Of a stretch of 64,000 nt of DNA, positions 12,101 through 27,100 are shown piece after piece; position 1 is the first letter of the stretch; each line of letters starts with the position of its first letter. The DNA lies in the NCBI GenBank assembly GCA_002633005.1, contig NMRA01000262.1:322298-386297 (forward strand), read 5' to 3'. The notes under the pieces were generated by a model. That model did no database searches, was not told the origin of the DNA, and worked only from the letters and a program-made list of their open reading frames with translations. Origin of the DNA: Phoronis australis (Eukaryota > Phoronida > Phoronidae). Both the position numbers and the translations under genes were made by a program.

Positions 12101-15100
12101 TGGAAGAAAAGAAATGTCTGCTATAATATGTAATTGACAATTCCGCTGTAATATGTAATTGACAATTGCTATAGATACTTAGATAGTTCAAAAAGGGATA
12201 CAAGTAACCATAATGCTTGTTATGTTCCAGAAGTTTTAGATAATTTAAAACTATTTGGGTCTTAAATTGGGGGATTTTTATGCTTTTTTGTGCAACTAAG
12301 TTTCTGCCTTAATAAAGCTCTCGTTTGTATACCATACACATTCAAAACTGCTGCTGCTGCTTCAGTGAATTCCTTCATTAATGGAACCCAACCTGAATCC
12401 ATTTGCTTGGTTTTTACAATATATTCTGCCTTGGTTTGTTTCTGCAGACAACAGTGAAGGACGACAAGAGAAAAATGCTTCAAGAGCTAACTACCAATAT
12501 TCAGGATGACCCCAACAAATCACATATCTTATGGGAGCTCACTGCATGCGTGGCTTCAGGTAACTATGGAAACCACACTAATTTGCATTAATTTCTGTTG
12601 ATCTGATTGTCAAAACTTATGATGTATAGCCAGGAAACTTTGATATGAGCATGACAAGTGCTCTGCTAAAATGTGTATTTTTTATAACAAGTACTATTAT
12701 TTATGACGTCACAGGGAGTCATTTCGCGATCTTGTATGTCACTCAACTATAGTTTCTCAGGGATTTATACTCATAGAAAAATTGCCTGACTATGCTTTTG
12801 TTCAAAACAGTATTGATTTTGTGTAATTAATGAGGTTCTAGCCTGTGCTATGCAAACAAGTTCTGTGCAAAATTCCAAAACGTTTGGTACATTCGGCAAC
12901 TGCTTGCTTTCTGGGTAGCATGTCATATCTCAGTATTGCTAAGAGATTGTTTACAAATGGTGAATTTTCATTGAATCAAAACTGATTTGATTTATTTACC
13001 ACCACTCTCTACATGAGACTCGACCCTGAAACTTCCCAGTCACGTCATTGGACATTGAAAAAGTTATTCCAAGTGTGGCATCATCAATTTTTTAGTCAAA
13101 TCTCAAGCAAATTTTGATGGCCACGACCTTGACTTCACATAAAAATCTGACTCTGGTGGTCATGACCCTGACTTCACATAAAAATCTGACTCTGGTGGCC
13201 ACGACCCTGACTTCACATAAAAATCTGACTCTGGTGGCCACGACCCTGACTTCACATAAAAATCTGACTTTGGTGGTCATGACCTTGACTTCTGACTGAT
13301 GGTTTTGTTATAAAGGTGAAGCCAACATCTTGAATCTAAACAGGCTGCCTTACTTCAAGCTCAGGGATGGTTAACAGTTTTGGCTTGGGTACATGCATGG
13401 GTGTGCAAACTTGAAGATTTGATTAAATAAATGTCGTGAATTTAATAATTGATGTGTGTTGGTTTGAAAATGGTGTGTATCTTACATACATTGTCTGTAC
13501 CAATATAAATATACGCAGTAGTAGTAAAAATACTGTGAAATATGAACGCCAGAATGTTACTGGCAACTAGTGATGTTTCTTGTATTCTAGTAATCCTGAG
13601 GTTTATTTTGCAAAGGAGATAAGTTTGGAAATACACCGTACCTCACTTCATCGCAGCACACCGTGGTGTTCTAAGTAACGAATTGACGTGTTTTACACAA
13701 TTTCTTGATGGGTGATTTTGCATTCATGACATTGCTGAAAATGTTTTTGGATGGTGCCATTTTGAAGATGCATAGATAACCGATGGGAAAAGCAGCAAAC
13801 CGTTCGACCAATGTAACATTGTTTGACATTTGAACAAAGACATTCATTCATAGAGCATACAAACTCATAAACAACACTACACTGGCCAACAGGGCAGACT
13901 TTTGCTTTAGAAATGTTATTTTTCATGACGAAGTTGGAAGACTTCCTATTCCGATAATAAAAAATAATACTGAAGTAATCGTTAGGCTTACAAAAGTCTT
14001 GGTGTCGCTTTTGGTTTCATTGGAGAAGCCAGGTGTTTTGAATAAGCAGCAAACAGGATTGCACCGCACGCTACACTTGTTTGCATGACTTTCCTGTTAC
14101 CCCCCTTCATTTGCCATTTTTTTGCAGTACTTCACACCTGCTGTGTCCCACTGTGCCTGTCTCCAGCTTCTGCTCTGTGGTGGTATTACTGCATCACTTT
14201 ATTTCCACTTGAGAATGAAACAAGTGTGCCTTTTAGTCATTTCTCTTGGCAGTTGCTTTATTGATGTTCTGTTGAGTGTCGAACTTTGTTCCGTGGATAA
14301 CAAAGGAACTGAATAAAAATTGTTAATAATGACAAATGTCGTGCATTCAACCAACTTTGCATGTTGGCTATTAGGATAACATTTAACAGTGTCCTTTGTT
14401 GGATTAAGTTACGTCTCTAGTACAAGTAACCCCTTACTGCTGGTGTCATTGTTATAGTGTCCCACTGGAGATGACTTAAGTGTCAGTCAAGTCACCTGTC
14501 CATTAAAGGGTGCCTTTATACACTATACCTTGTCTCAGGTTGCACAATTTGAGTTGTCTTGTTTAACATCCTCAGCCTGCGTGCACAGTAAATGCATTTT
14601 AAAGTGAATGTCAATTATAGATACTTTCCATTAACTGCCAATATTATTGACTGAAATAAAGAGCTCGGAAATGAACAATTCTGCATTCCACTTGCAAATT
14701 GCATAATAGAGGGGCAAATTAGGTAGCAGAATGGTGAAAAATTCTATAAAGTAGATTTAATCTTTGCAAATGATTTCCTTGATGACTTAGGGCTTATTTA
14801 TTGAGGAACCTGTTCTTAGGAGTTGATTTTGGTGTCGTTTTTATTCTGCTCCTTAGTTGGCTCTGGATTTCTGTCTCTTGGCTTCGAGTTGCAAACAGAT
14901 TTTCTGACTTTCAGCCTTAGCCGGATATTCATGAAACAGACTAAACCTTCTGTTGACTCATTTTTAGCCAAAAGACAACAAACAGACTGTTCCTTAAACA
15001 AGCCGCTGAATAATGGACGATCTTGGAAGGTTTTAAAAGCTAATTATACATTTGGCTGTTCATTGCAATTTTGGCATCCCTGAGTCCAGGAGGTGACTTT

Positions 15101-18100
15101 TGAAAGAGGCTCATCATATTGAAATTCACTAACTCACCAGATGGCAGTCAGGCCTTTGTTTGACAAGCGTTCACTGCCACAGCCAGATCCCATGTAATCC
15201 AGACAGGAAGTTTCAACCTAATGGTATATAAAAGTGCTTTAACACCTTTCTTTCCATTACAATGCTGACCAGTTTCCATTGCTGTGTGGTGGATGCATGT
15301 CTTATGAAAAATGCAAACCTTTTGAAATACCAATGGATGAATAAGGACATCAAGTGCCATACATTTCCCACTGCAAAGAAATGTCTGCAACAAAGCCAGT
15401 GGCTGTGGCTGCAGATAAATCGGGGAATTTCTATCCCGGACGTGCAGCTATGTAGCGAAAACACCGAGAGACATAAGAGACAAATTGAAACACTAACTAT
15501 GTTTTGAGACTGCAATTGTCTCATCATCGGGGAATGAGTGCATGAAATATGAACATATACGAAATGAAAGAAACACAGAAATACACGATGACAGCAGATC
15601 TTTAATGGACCCACCCTGCAGGCGCATAGACAACTGTCAGGGAACATACCGTGTGTCTAATGTTATGCTGTTCAGAGAATGAGGATGAAGAAATTCGTCC
15701 ATATGACATGTGAATTGTAAATTACATTAAATCTGGCCACTGATCGCAATCTTTCACGACTGACGTCGTTTTTCATGACAAGGTCACGTGACTTTGTATT
15801 CTGATAATAAATAATTACGTTCAGTCTATCACGTTAACCTTTTCCCTTGCAATCTTCTTTAGAACACGTATGTCACTCAGATATCTGATTACAACCAGTG
15901 GCCAGATGTAATGTTGTTTATTACAACCAGTGGCCAGATGTAAATGTTGTTTATGAAAGGGAAAGGGATTGTTGGTGATGCTTCGTTACTCGGTTAATTC
16001 CGACATTAACCACAGAGTCTTTGTGTTCAGTTTCTTTCACACACCCTGACTAATGGAAAAATTCATTTGTTGGGAAAAAGGAGATAATTAATCACCTTAC
16101 AAACACTGTGGGCAAATGTTTTTTTTTCATTCTTAGCTCTTCTTCAGCCTGACTGTGTTATGGCTGTTTGTTCAAGTTGAATAATGGAATTATAAAAAAG
16201 GAGTCTTATACCTTCCTGTAAGGTAATTTGCAACCATTTCATAATAAATTCTTTTGATCAATACTTGGTGTTGAAGACATACCCTTTATTGATTATTTCA
16301 TTAAACTAATCAAATTTTCTGTATTTCTAAATTTTCTGTACCACTTTGACTCTGATAGATAGTTCACTGCATTGCATTGAGCCAGAGACAAAATCAATAG
16401 TATTCATAATAGACTTCTCAACGTCATGTATCAGATGTAATTTATGACATTGATTTTAACTTGATAAATTGTGTGCAATTTTAACAAATCTCTGGGGCAT
16501 GCTCATCAAAAGCTAGTCACAATATGACTATTTTCCAATAATTTCACCCCCAAAAATTGAATTTATGGCTGAATAGTCAGCATATGCCAAATAAACTGAA
16601 TATAGACATCATAGTTGACAGGTGATACCATGTAAAATGTAACAATTTCATAAAATGTAACAGAGCTGATGTTACATTTTCCATCATTGTAAAACAGTTA
16701 CAGTTTATGTTGCTGGCCTCTCCTAAAATGTAACAAGTTGTTACATTTTATGTAATTGTTACAATTTACATCAAGTGCACATGCCAGAAATGTACCATTG
16801 TTACATTTTACAAAACCATGTCATATTTTATGAGATTGCATGGTATTTGTCACAGGATGAAAACGGTTCACACACTTAATGGCTTTCTCGGATTGTTTGA
16901 ATGAAATTCTGTCAAATGGTGAATTTATAGACATGTCCCTATGTCTTTTCCATTGGTTTTTAACATGAACAATTTCTTGGTATTGTAAAAAGTGTACCCA
17001 GTTTAAACTCCAGACCAAAGGAGTTTCCAGGATCATATAACAAGTTTGTTATTGTCAAGAGCATTCTGACTTGTAATATTTTTTTTGCGCTCACAGGCCA
17101 TTAACCAGTGTCTGGCACACTTCCCTTGGTAAGCACAGCACAATGGCATGGTATTTTGACTGATATTTATTGTATAAAATTTTTCACAGAGAATTCAATT
17201 TTAGAAGCCAATTTGACAGAAAAATCACCCGTTTTAGTATTATTAGTTATATCACAAACAATACCCTAACTGCTGATAGTTCAGAAATAATCAAGTTTTG
17301 AAGTTAGTGCACGTCTAAACAAGATTTTAAATCTCGACCTCTTTGTTTCCAAAATGTAGGCCTACTCTGCATCTACAGCTGTCAAGATGTTTCTCACAAT
17401 GTGGTTAAGGTTGAACCTAGGAACCCATTTAAAATCATTTGAAACATCACTCTCTGCCATTATGGGAAGCCCCCTATGCAGTGAAAACATTGAACCATAA
17501 ATAAGATGATTCAAAAAATCTTTGAGGACCATGATGTATTAACACTTTGCTAAGCAGGTATTGTGTATAGTATATTGCACTGTGTCCTTGTTAAATACAT
17601 TCAATAACAAATCAGTAGCAGTAGCAGTATCAGTAGCAATAGCAGAAAAAATCAATATAAAATAGTAAAATTAGTAAAAATGAAACAACGAGCGTCGGTA
17701 CTAAAATATATTAGAATATTCCCCACCTTTTGAGCAATGCGCTCTTTGTCAAAGGTATGATACAGATTTTCGAATTGACGGATACAAATAAAATCGCACA
17801 GGTGAGCGCATGGTGATGTACTCGTCATGCGTACCCCTCAGTTTGTTGTAATGACCAATATTGTTGATGCTGCCTGTTGTATGCCACCATGCGGTCACCT
17901 GTGCAATTTTACCGTGTTTATATCCATGTATTGGGCAGTATGTATCATAACAGTGACAAAGAGTGCATTGCTCGAATATTTTGATATATTTTAGTACTGA
18001 TGCTCCTCGTTTTATTTTTGCTAGTTTTACTTTTTTATATTCTTATTTGTTGCTGACTGCACGGCATTCCAGCATCTATTTGATTTATTTAATATACTGA

Positions 18101-21100
18101 TAATGGTTAGCCAAATTCATGCCATGCAACTTAGCCCAGAGGGTGTTCCTATAGAAGAGGTATATGAAAAGTGCTGCCCAAAAGGGTATTTTTTCACAGC
18201 AAAAAATACTCTTTTGATTTTCTAGAACAGAATCGTGCGAAAATGTGATTTATTACTCAAAATTACTCTCTAAGTGGGTAACTTTTTTGTCTGAGTTCAC
18301 TCTCTATCTAAATGGTAGGTATCCAAATTTTCGGGTGGCATCCCTCGTCCAAAAATATCCCTGGCCGGCCATGTCAGATACCACTTGTTTGTGATTTTGG
18401 AATTTATTTTGCGCTGTGATGTTGGTTTCATAAAATGTAAAAATGGGGCATTTCTCTCATATGCGGATTCAAAGTAAAATGCAATGATTTGGTAATATGT
18501 AACAGCTTGTTGCATTTTAGGAGGGGCTTAGCAAGGTAAAATGTAATAATGATTTAAAATGTAACAGTTGTTACATTTTACAAAATTGTTACATTTGACA
18601 GTGTATCACCGAGACAGGGGTGCGGTATTAACTGAGTAAACAAGTATTGACAACTGCCCGTGAGTAAAGTTAATAAAATGCAGCCTATGGAGGAATGACC
18701 AATCTGATCATTACTTTACCCCATGATTGGTGAAACACTTTTTGAAGCATATGACTGTAGCTGCTTTTGCATTACAGTAAGTGTGGACTTAAAGAAAACA
18801 ACAACGGTTTTAAGACTTGACATGTTTCGGTGTCATTTATTCAACATCATCTTCAGAAGTGAGAATACAGCGTGCACCTAGCTAGGCCCAGCAACAAGTA
18901 ATGAAGCACAGATACAGTCAGTTACAGAGAGTGACAATGAACTAGACCAACAATGACAACCTGTGGTGTGTCAGTTACCTATTGAGATTGGGCTTGCTCC
19001 AACTGATGTGTCACTTGTTTGCTTGGACCAGTTCACTTGGACTAGTGGACTTGGAATGCATTTGGAACTCAGTGTGATAGCCTATGGTCACAAAATGCCA
19101 CCTTTCTCACTTGACCAAACTAACATTCCGCTGTCTTAACTATAACGCTTCTTCGTACAAGAGATTGCTTCGCTATTGCAATCCTTTCCATCCAATACCA
19201 TGAACCACTGACTCACTCCAAAGGCTGATATGAGAACCTCAATTTCTGGTAACCAGCTAACGACACAGTGTGCACAAACTGGCAGGAAGAACTGAAGTTA
19301 ATTTGAGATAGTCGAGAAAAAGAATCTAAACTAAACCTTTCACTTAAATAATCTGAATAAATTTGGTCCTCTCACTTAGTCGGTCTTTTCGAGCGTACTA
19401 ACTTCAGTACCACCCTCAATTTAGACCGATCTAAATCACCTTTCACGTTGAGTCTAAAAGTTTTGTGGTTGAGAAAGAATGCTAGTCCACCATTCTAAAT
19501 TTGTAGAGCAAATGGCCCTTGAGTGATGGGATGTGTCTTCCAGGTGACTAACTTTCACTACATGTATTTATAACAGCATGAGATAATCGAATACTCAAAT
19601 GGCCCTTGAGTGATGGGATGTGTCTTCCAGGTGACTAACTTTCACTACATGTATTTATAACAGCATGAGATAATCGAATACTCAAATGCATGAATTAAAT
19701 GGTGAATATACACTGCTTAGCTTTCGATTAACATAGCTTAACAGCTGTGTATTACTAGAAAATAATTAAGTCCTTGAATTTTTCTTTTAGCTGTAAATGC
19801 AGATGGGTTTAACCTGTACCTCCTTGATGAGAAAAAAGAGGTAAGCTGAATTTTGAGTATGCCTACTTTCGTATATATAGCTGCTGCATGGCATCACTTG
19901 CATTTCATATAGAAAATTTATCTGTTACACATTCTTGGCAATTATTTAAGACTGAGCTAAGTTGTAGTGAGTATTTCACTGTACAAGTACAATTTTATTT
20001 CTATGTGCATGCTGGAAATTTAAAATCAAGAAAGCATTTGCAGCACCACATTTTATCCAAATGGTAGTGCCAGACTAATCATTCAGCAACCAAACAAACT
20101 ACATCATAGAGACCAGTAGAAATAAAGACTTCATTTCACCAAAGGTTGAAAGTTCAGTCTTGCGTGTCAGAGGGTCATAACTGATTGATGCAAACACAGT
20201 TCATTAACTTGGCTCATGAAAGTGGTTGTTAAGTCTGAATAGGAAAACTAATTAGCTGTAAGTCATCTGCAATGTTTTCACTCTATAAAACAATGCATAA
20301 AATAGGCATACAACCCATCTTAGGTGTGGCCAGACAAGAGTCATGCCTCATTGACATAACACTTGGGTGAATAATTGTGGAAATGGGCTTTTGGCTTGAA
20401 CGACTTTTTGCAACTGGAGCAAGTCAATATTCATGGATTGTTCTAGAACCCTCTCGACCCCCAAAACCTGTCGACCCCCTCGACCCATGACCTGTGGCAG
20501 TAGAGGTATTTTTTATGCTTTTACATATTTCATCTTGTTACGCGGTTGAGTAACTTTCCTTTAATTCTTACTGCCGTCACATGGTTGAACATGTACGTGC
20601 AGAGAGGTCGACGATCAGATTTTTGCAAAAATTAAAGCAGGTTGGGTATTTCATCATGATTCATGCTTCATTGTCGCCGATTTTGTCTCTTTATTGTAAT
20701 TATTCAGCGTCAGGTTATGGGATAGTCGTTAAAGTCGTAATGTATTTTACCCTTTTTAAAAATAATCTTGCGTCGGCCGCGCACCATACTAGGGCCTTGG
20801 GGGCCAAAGTCCCCGCTTATTTCACTGCTGCACAGCCCATGTCTTGATGTAATAAATTCGAATTTTGAGTTTTATGTTGCATGAGACATTGTAATAGTGG
20901 ATGAAACACATTAGTGTACTCTCTGGCTCAGCACAGCAGGTCTCATGCAGACACAGTAGGTCTCAGTCATGCAGACAGAGCGCATGGCAGCTCACATTCC
21001 AACTTTCCTGGCCAGTTGTAGTTGTGCTCTGATTCGTCAAACTGAAAAATATAGTTTGTGATTCCTGTCTATCATCAACATTCCGGGCCTGCTATGGGAG

Positions 21101-24100
21101 GAAATAAGCATCGGCTTGTTTTTGCCGCTTCGGAGATCCGTCTGCCGTTTCTCTCAGAAAAGGTGCGTTTTTCCTGGTTCGATTATATATGCCTTGTTTA
21201 TGGTACATTTGAAGCATGTGGCTGTCTGCTGCTAGTTTTGCTGTTTTGTTAGCTGTAGAGACCCAGCGGCCCCGAAAGTGAGTCCGGCGATAACCTGACG
21301 CAGCTGAACCTAGCTGTGATTATGTAAGTGGTGGGTCGAGGGGGTTGTGGATTGAGGGGTGTGGGGGTCGAGGGGGTTTTAGAACAACCAATATTCATGG
21401 CAAATTTCAAAAAATAAATAAGCCCTTTGTTCCGTTAATCATGCTAAAAGTTCGACTTACAGTCCATCTTCCTTAGCCACCACCAACCATTAACAACAAC
21501 TATGTGAGTGAAACAACTTATAAAGCCCTTTCATATTACCGTTGACGTGTCAATGTTTTGGAGAGCTGCAGTCAGTATGAATGGTTAACTTTAGTCCTGG
21601 ATTGAAGTGAACAGCGCCAGTTAACATTGCAGTAAACAAGTGGATTAGTGGAGCATGATCAGCTGATGCAGATTAAATGGTCAACTTTAGTTCCATTGAA
21701 GTCATCACGGGATGCCACTGTTATCCTCAACAATTAAAGGGCAGTGTCGTTGCTAAAAGTTGCTTATATTTTGCTTGAATAATCATCAATCGAATTGAAA
21801 ATATTAGTCTTATGCCAATTAGCACATGTAAATGTTCCCAAATTGTCACATAAAATATCTTAACGTGCAGCACTACCTCGCTATTACTTCGATGATAACA
21901 GCGTCACCTACCGTTTACTTTGGTGTTCGTTAACTACCACAGCCGGTGTGAACGGTTTAGTTAACTTTGCAGTTTTGTCGACGCTCTGCTCAGATAGGAG
22001 TTAAGTTAGTATGAAAGGACCTATTAATAGAAAAGGATATTTAGGTCCTGAAAATTCATGGAAAGTGTAAACACAATGTGAGTGAACCACTTGTTGTTAA
22101 GCTAAAGCAGCTATGAATAAATCTTCTTAAATTGTTTCAAACTCAGATTAACGCCTTTTCATACTGACTTAACTCCGGTCTGAGTGGAACGCCGATGTAA
22201 ACTGCGAAGTTAACTAAACTGTTCACCACGGTTTTGGATGTCGCAGTAAACGGTAGGTAACACTGTTATCAGAATAATCGCAAGGTAGCGCTGCATGCTA
22301 AGATTTTTTTTACGTGACAATTTGGGAACATTTACGTATGCTAATTGACGTAAATCTTATTTTTGGTTCGATTGATGATTATTTGAGCAAAATATAAGCA
22401 ATTAGTAGCAACTACACTACTCTGTAATTGTTGACGATAAAAGTGCGGGCATCTGGTGATAACTTCGATGGAATTCAAGTTGACTGTTCATTCTGCACCA
22501 CAGCTTCATGCTCCACTATTAAATCCACCTGTTTATTGTGACGACCAAAGTACCTGTTCATACTAACCACAACTCCCCAAAACATCAATGCGTGGACGGT
22601 AATATGAAAGGCCCTTAGTGATTGTTGGACAAAGGAAAGAACTGACAATTGCTTATTGCTTGAGATCAGGATGGTTAAGGTGGCTTGTCACCGCTGGTAA
22701 TGTACGCGCAAAGCATGGTCACAAGTAATAATGAAATGTCACTGCTTCCCACAAGTTGTTCCTCTTCTGAGTAAAGTGCAAGTTGAAATTAGATTTATAA
22801 CCACGAGTGGTTTCACTCAAAACGTTGGCTAACTGCAGCTTAAAGTTTTATTTCCCTTTCTTTTCCAGAATATCTACTATTTAAAACAAAATTCCAACAA
22901 GTGAGTATCACCTGAAACAGCTAACTTAGTCATAACCTGTGAAGCACCCATTTGTTTATACCTGTTGTTTCCACCCCTTTAGCAGGTACACAATACACAA
23001 AACTCTAGTAAGTAATAAAACAAATTGTGAATTTTGCATGCTCTTCAATCTTAAAAGTGTTTGCACAAACCACTAATGCTGTTTACAATGTGAACATTGG
23101 TGGAAATAATCCTGTGTGTTTTTCAAGAAAATTTTTACTATGAAAACTGTTTGCATTAGGACATGGATTTTCCGGAGTCTGAGATTCACCAAATTTGCCT
23201 GGATTGTGAGATTCACCAAATTTCACTGGATTATTACCAGGAAAATTATTCATGATCTCCATGGTTTGTTGATTCAAATAAAATTCTGGTCTTTATTTCC
23301 CCCATCTTACTGACTTGAATATTTCTGGTGCTGGCATATGCGTCATACTGCACTGACTGCCAATAGGCACGACATAACCACCCGGTATTCATATATTAAT
23401 ACCTTTGAGAACACGACTATTTGTGGAATTAATTTTGTGTATTTTTTCTGAAACATTTCTGGGATTTCAAAATATATGGGGTTGGCACTAATGTCACTGT
23501 AATGCTGTCCACATTGTGGACAGCATTACAGTTACCATAGTAGAAGTTATTCCAGGAAGTCAGTTGTCTCTAGGTTTTGTGGTAGTGTGAACGCTGGGGG
23601 CAACTTGGCACATATGTGGCAACCCCTCATTGAGGTAGGCTATCTTGTTCCATAATAAATAATCGCGGAGCAAGTTGCAGTGTGGACGCAAAACTTCAGG
23701 CAAGGTGGAAGTAAAGACCGTTTCCTCACATAAGGGTGTATAATTGTTTGCGAGCCATATTTGTTGCTTGGTGTGTGGTGTGTAGTGTAAGCGCTCTGCT
23801 GAATGAAGGGAGGTTGCTCTAGTACAAGTTGTTCTGGGGTAACTTGTAGTGTGTTTATTCTTTCAGTAACAGCAAGACAATAACTTGCCCCATTGGTCCA
23901 GGCACAACCGTGGGTGCTTACGTGGCACATACCAATGAAACACTGCGAGTGAATGACGTACTAGGGGTGAGTGTATATTTACTTCCCATTTGTCAAGACT
24001 TGTCACTGTAATTTGAAATTCTGATTTAGCTGATATGAAGCAAATTTCAATTTTTCAGTCACAAAGAATTAATTTGTGCTTTACATATTTCTTGTTTAAA

Positions 24101-27100
24101 GATTTTCAGATCTCTATGTAACATAGTTCACAATGTAAATTTGTCATTCAAATGTTCCGGACGAGCATTTTCCAGTAACCATCTTTGCAGAAATTTCGTC
24201 TGCACATGCATTTCCACCATTTTGACAGCTCATGCTGCCCATCGCTTGTATACTAGAGCTGTGAATGCTTCTTGCACTTGTGGGACCAACTTTTCAGTTC
24301 TCAGTCAACGAAAAGCCACATTTTAAATATGCTGTTCCAATTTTCAGGATGACCGTTTCCCAGAAGGCATCATTGTAGATGGCTCATCTGCACAGTCTGT
24401 TCTGGCACAGCCTATAATGAACTCCAGTGATGACTGTGTTGGTAAGTTACTAGGACAATTTCGTTGTTAGACTGTTCTTGACCCTGACCCAGTATAGTAG
24501 TCTCTAGTGCAAAATGAGAATCTGAGACATCTACACTAATTATTGCACAATTTTCTCTTACCTTACACAGGTAGATTTTGCACCAAAGCAATTGACAGAA
24601 TCATCCTATTCTCAGTTTTTGCAAATGCTTATTTCATGGTTACAGATGCTGAACATGTTACCATGTAAACTATGGTAGTTGCTAACACATTCTTAAATAT
24701 GTCAGTCTATTAATTTGTGTTGACCAGGGTCTAGTCATCGTTAAGAAATAATTCTGTAGATGTAAGAATCTTATAACGGAAGTTCCTGTGACCATGTGCT
24801 TGGTATAATAGCAACATATCTCGCAAACTCTTATGTAATCATGCATTTCTTCAAAGTTCTTACATCTACGTAATGCACTTTTTGATGTCAGGTGCAACGG
24901 TGCTCTCAAGTCACTGAATCATCCTATTCTACTAGAGTGTAAACAGACTAGGCATTATAATAAGAATAACTGAAATAAAAATGAAAGTTATTGACAATAA
25001 TAGACTTTAGTTATAGAGGATATATTATATCACATGTGTAGGCCAAGGGCCAAGTTAAACTTACATATATCGTCTATTACTGCAGGTAAGTTGAACTCCA
25101 CATTACAGAACAGTACATTTTACTTATCACCATCATGACCAGTGGGCCGGAGACCTTACTCAAAGGTCTGGGTCGGAGACCTTACTCAATGGTCTGGGCC
25201 GGAGACCTTACTCAAGGGTCTGGGTCGGAGACCTTACTCAAGAGTCTGGGTTGGAGACCTTACTCAAGAGTCTGGGCCGGAGACCTATTAATTACTCAAG
25301 GGTCTGGGTCGGAGACCTTACTCAAGGGTCTAGTAGTGTCGTCTAGTGTGTTTTGAACCCAGCATTTTTAAAGCTGGAAGGCAGTAATTCATCTGCTAAG
25401 CCACAATGGCTCCACCGCTTGGTGAAAATAGCACAGATTTAGACAGATCATGTTCCCACATCATCGTCTCAACACTGAGAAGTTACAATGGCAGTTGTTG
25501 TAGAAACCTCGATATCAATGAAAATTCAGCGCCATTGCATTGTTATTCGTACGACTGTGTTTGGTTAGAGCCCTTCCGGTTCCGCCTCCTTGTGTTGTCG
25601 GCTGCGAATTAAACTCGTTAAACGTCACTCTTTGTCTAGTTTATCTGGCTCAGTCAGTTTGCAGAAAAATTTAAGGAAACATAATTCCCGTTATCTTCTG
25701 TATTGTTTTTAATTAACAATCATTGGGTTTTTAACTGTTGTATCTTTTCCTTGTGCAACCCTTATCAATCGTTGAAGTGCACCTAGGGCTAGGTTTTGGT
25801 GCATGTTTTAAGTATCCCTAATCTCTTGCAATAATATAAAATATGTACTAGTACTAAGGTTTGTCCAAATGGCTTACTCAGATAACATGAAACTTCAATT
25901 GCCTTACAGGAGTGATAGAACTGTTCAGAAAGGTTGGCCGGCCACCATTCGGTACAGAAGATGAGGAGGTATTTAATGTTAAATGTTTCATTATGTCAAC
26001 AAATAACTGTAATGCGTGAAAGTCATATTAATTAAACAGTGATTTAAAACATGCACAATAACATTGTTATAGTGACTGTTGTCTCTGTTGTTAGAGTTTA
26101 CACACTGTAACCATATTAAGAGACAAAATTCACGGAATTTTGACAATGTCTGCATAACAGATTGTTTTGATGTTTCACCTTGAATTTAATTTGTAGCTAA
26201 GAATATTGTTTTGATTCTCTGCAGCCACAAGACTTTGCATTGGTAGCATATTACCACATTTTGTAAAAGAACCATATTAATCCAATAAAGCTCACATAAA
26301 ACTCACTATTTTGTAGACAAAATGATTCAATCTTTACACAGAGACCACTTTGCAAAAATTACGTGTGTGGCTATTTTGTGCAAAGCATTTTATCAAATGT
26401 TAACTTATAGATCAATATATGGAATGATCACATCTTAAAACAGAGGCCATTTTGCAAAAAATAACCTCAGGGATGCATCAGTCTGTATCTCAGTGTTACG
26501 TTTTTGTGTCTTGGAAATTGACCTCACTTACTTGCTATTGACCAGGTTGCCTCGTCATTGATATTGTGGAATTTGTTAGCCGAAAAGTATTATGAGGTAA
26601 CACCGACTGGGTTGGAAATTGGGCTTCTTTGTTGTACCATGGTTTACTTAAATTCAACTGAATTCATGATATGAAAGTGTGCACACAGTCATGGTTACAT
26701 AGTAATGGTTTGAAACACTTTAAGGTTAATATACTGGACCACATTGCCATGTCTGCGGACTTAGCCAAATATATACAAAACTATAGTTTTTAACTAAAAT
26801 ACATACTTACTAGTGAAAATACAAAGCCTTTTTAATTTGATTTTTGACATTTTCACCAATCCATATCATGTGACAATGTCTTTATAGTAAAATTTAGCAA
26901 ACAATGAAGTCAATTATACGATTAAATTTTATTTGATGTAAATGCTCTATATGAGATCTTCATATTTTGCTAGTTTTTTAAAATATCATTTTGTTGATGT
27001 TTTCATGGAAATCCTATATTATGATTGTCCTCATGCACAAGAGAAACATTTCAAAAACAATTCCTAACAAGACATAAACCAATCAGAAAGTTTCATATGT

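Noticed and set aside
12262-12483. Open frame on the minus strand overlapping exon 3
   Set aside because: Shadow of the coding exon and its upstream intron; exon 3 on the + strand has splice sites, phase and homology.
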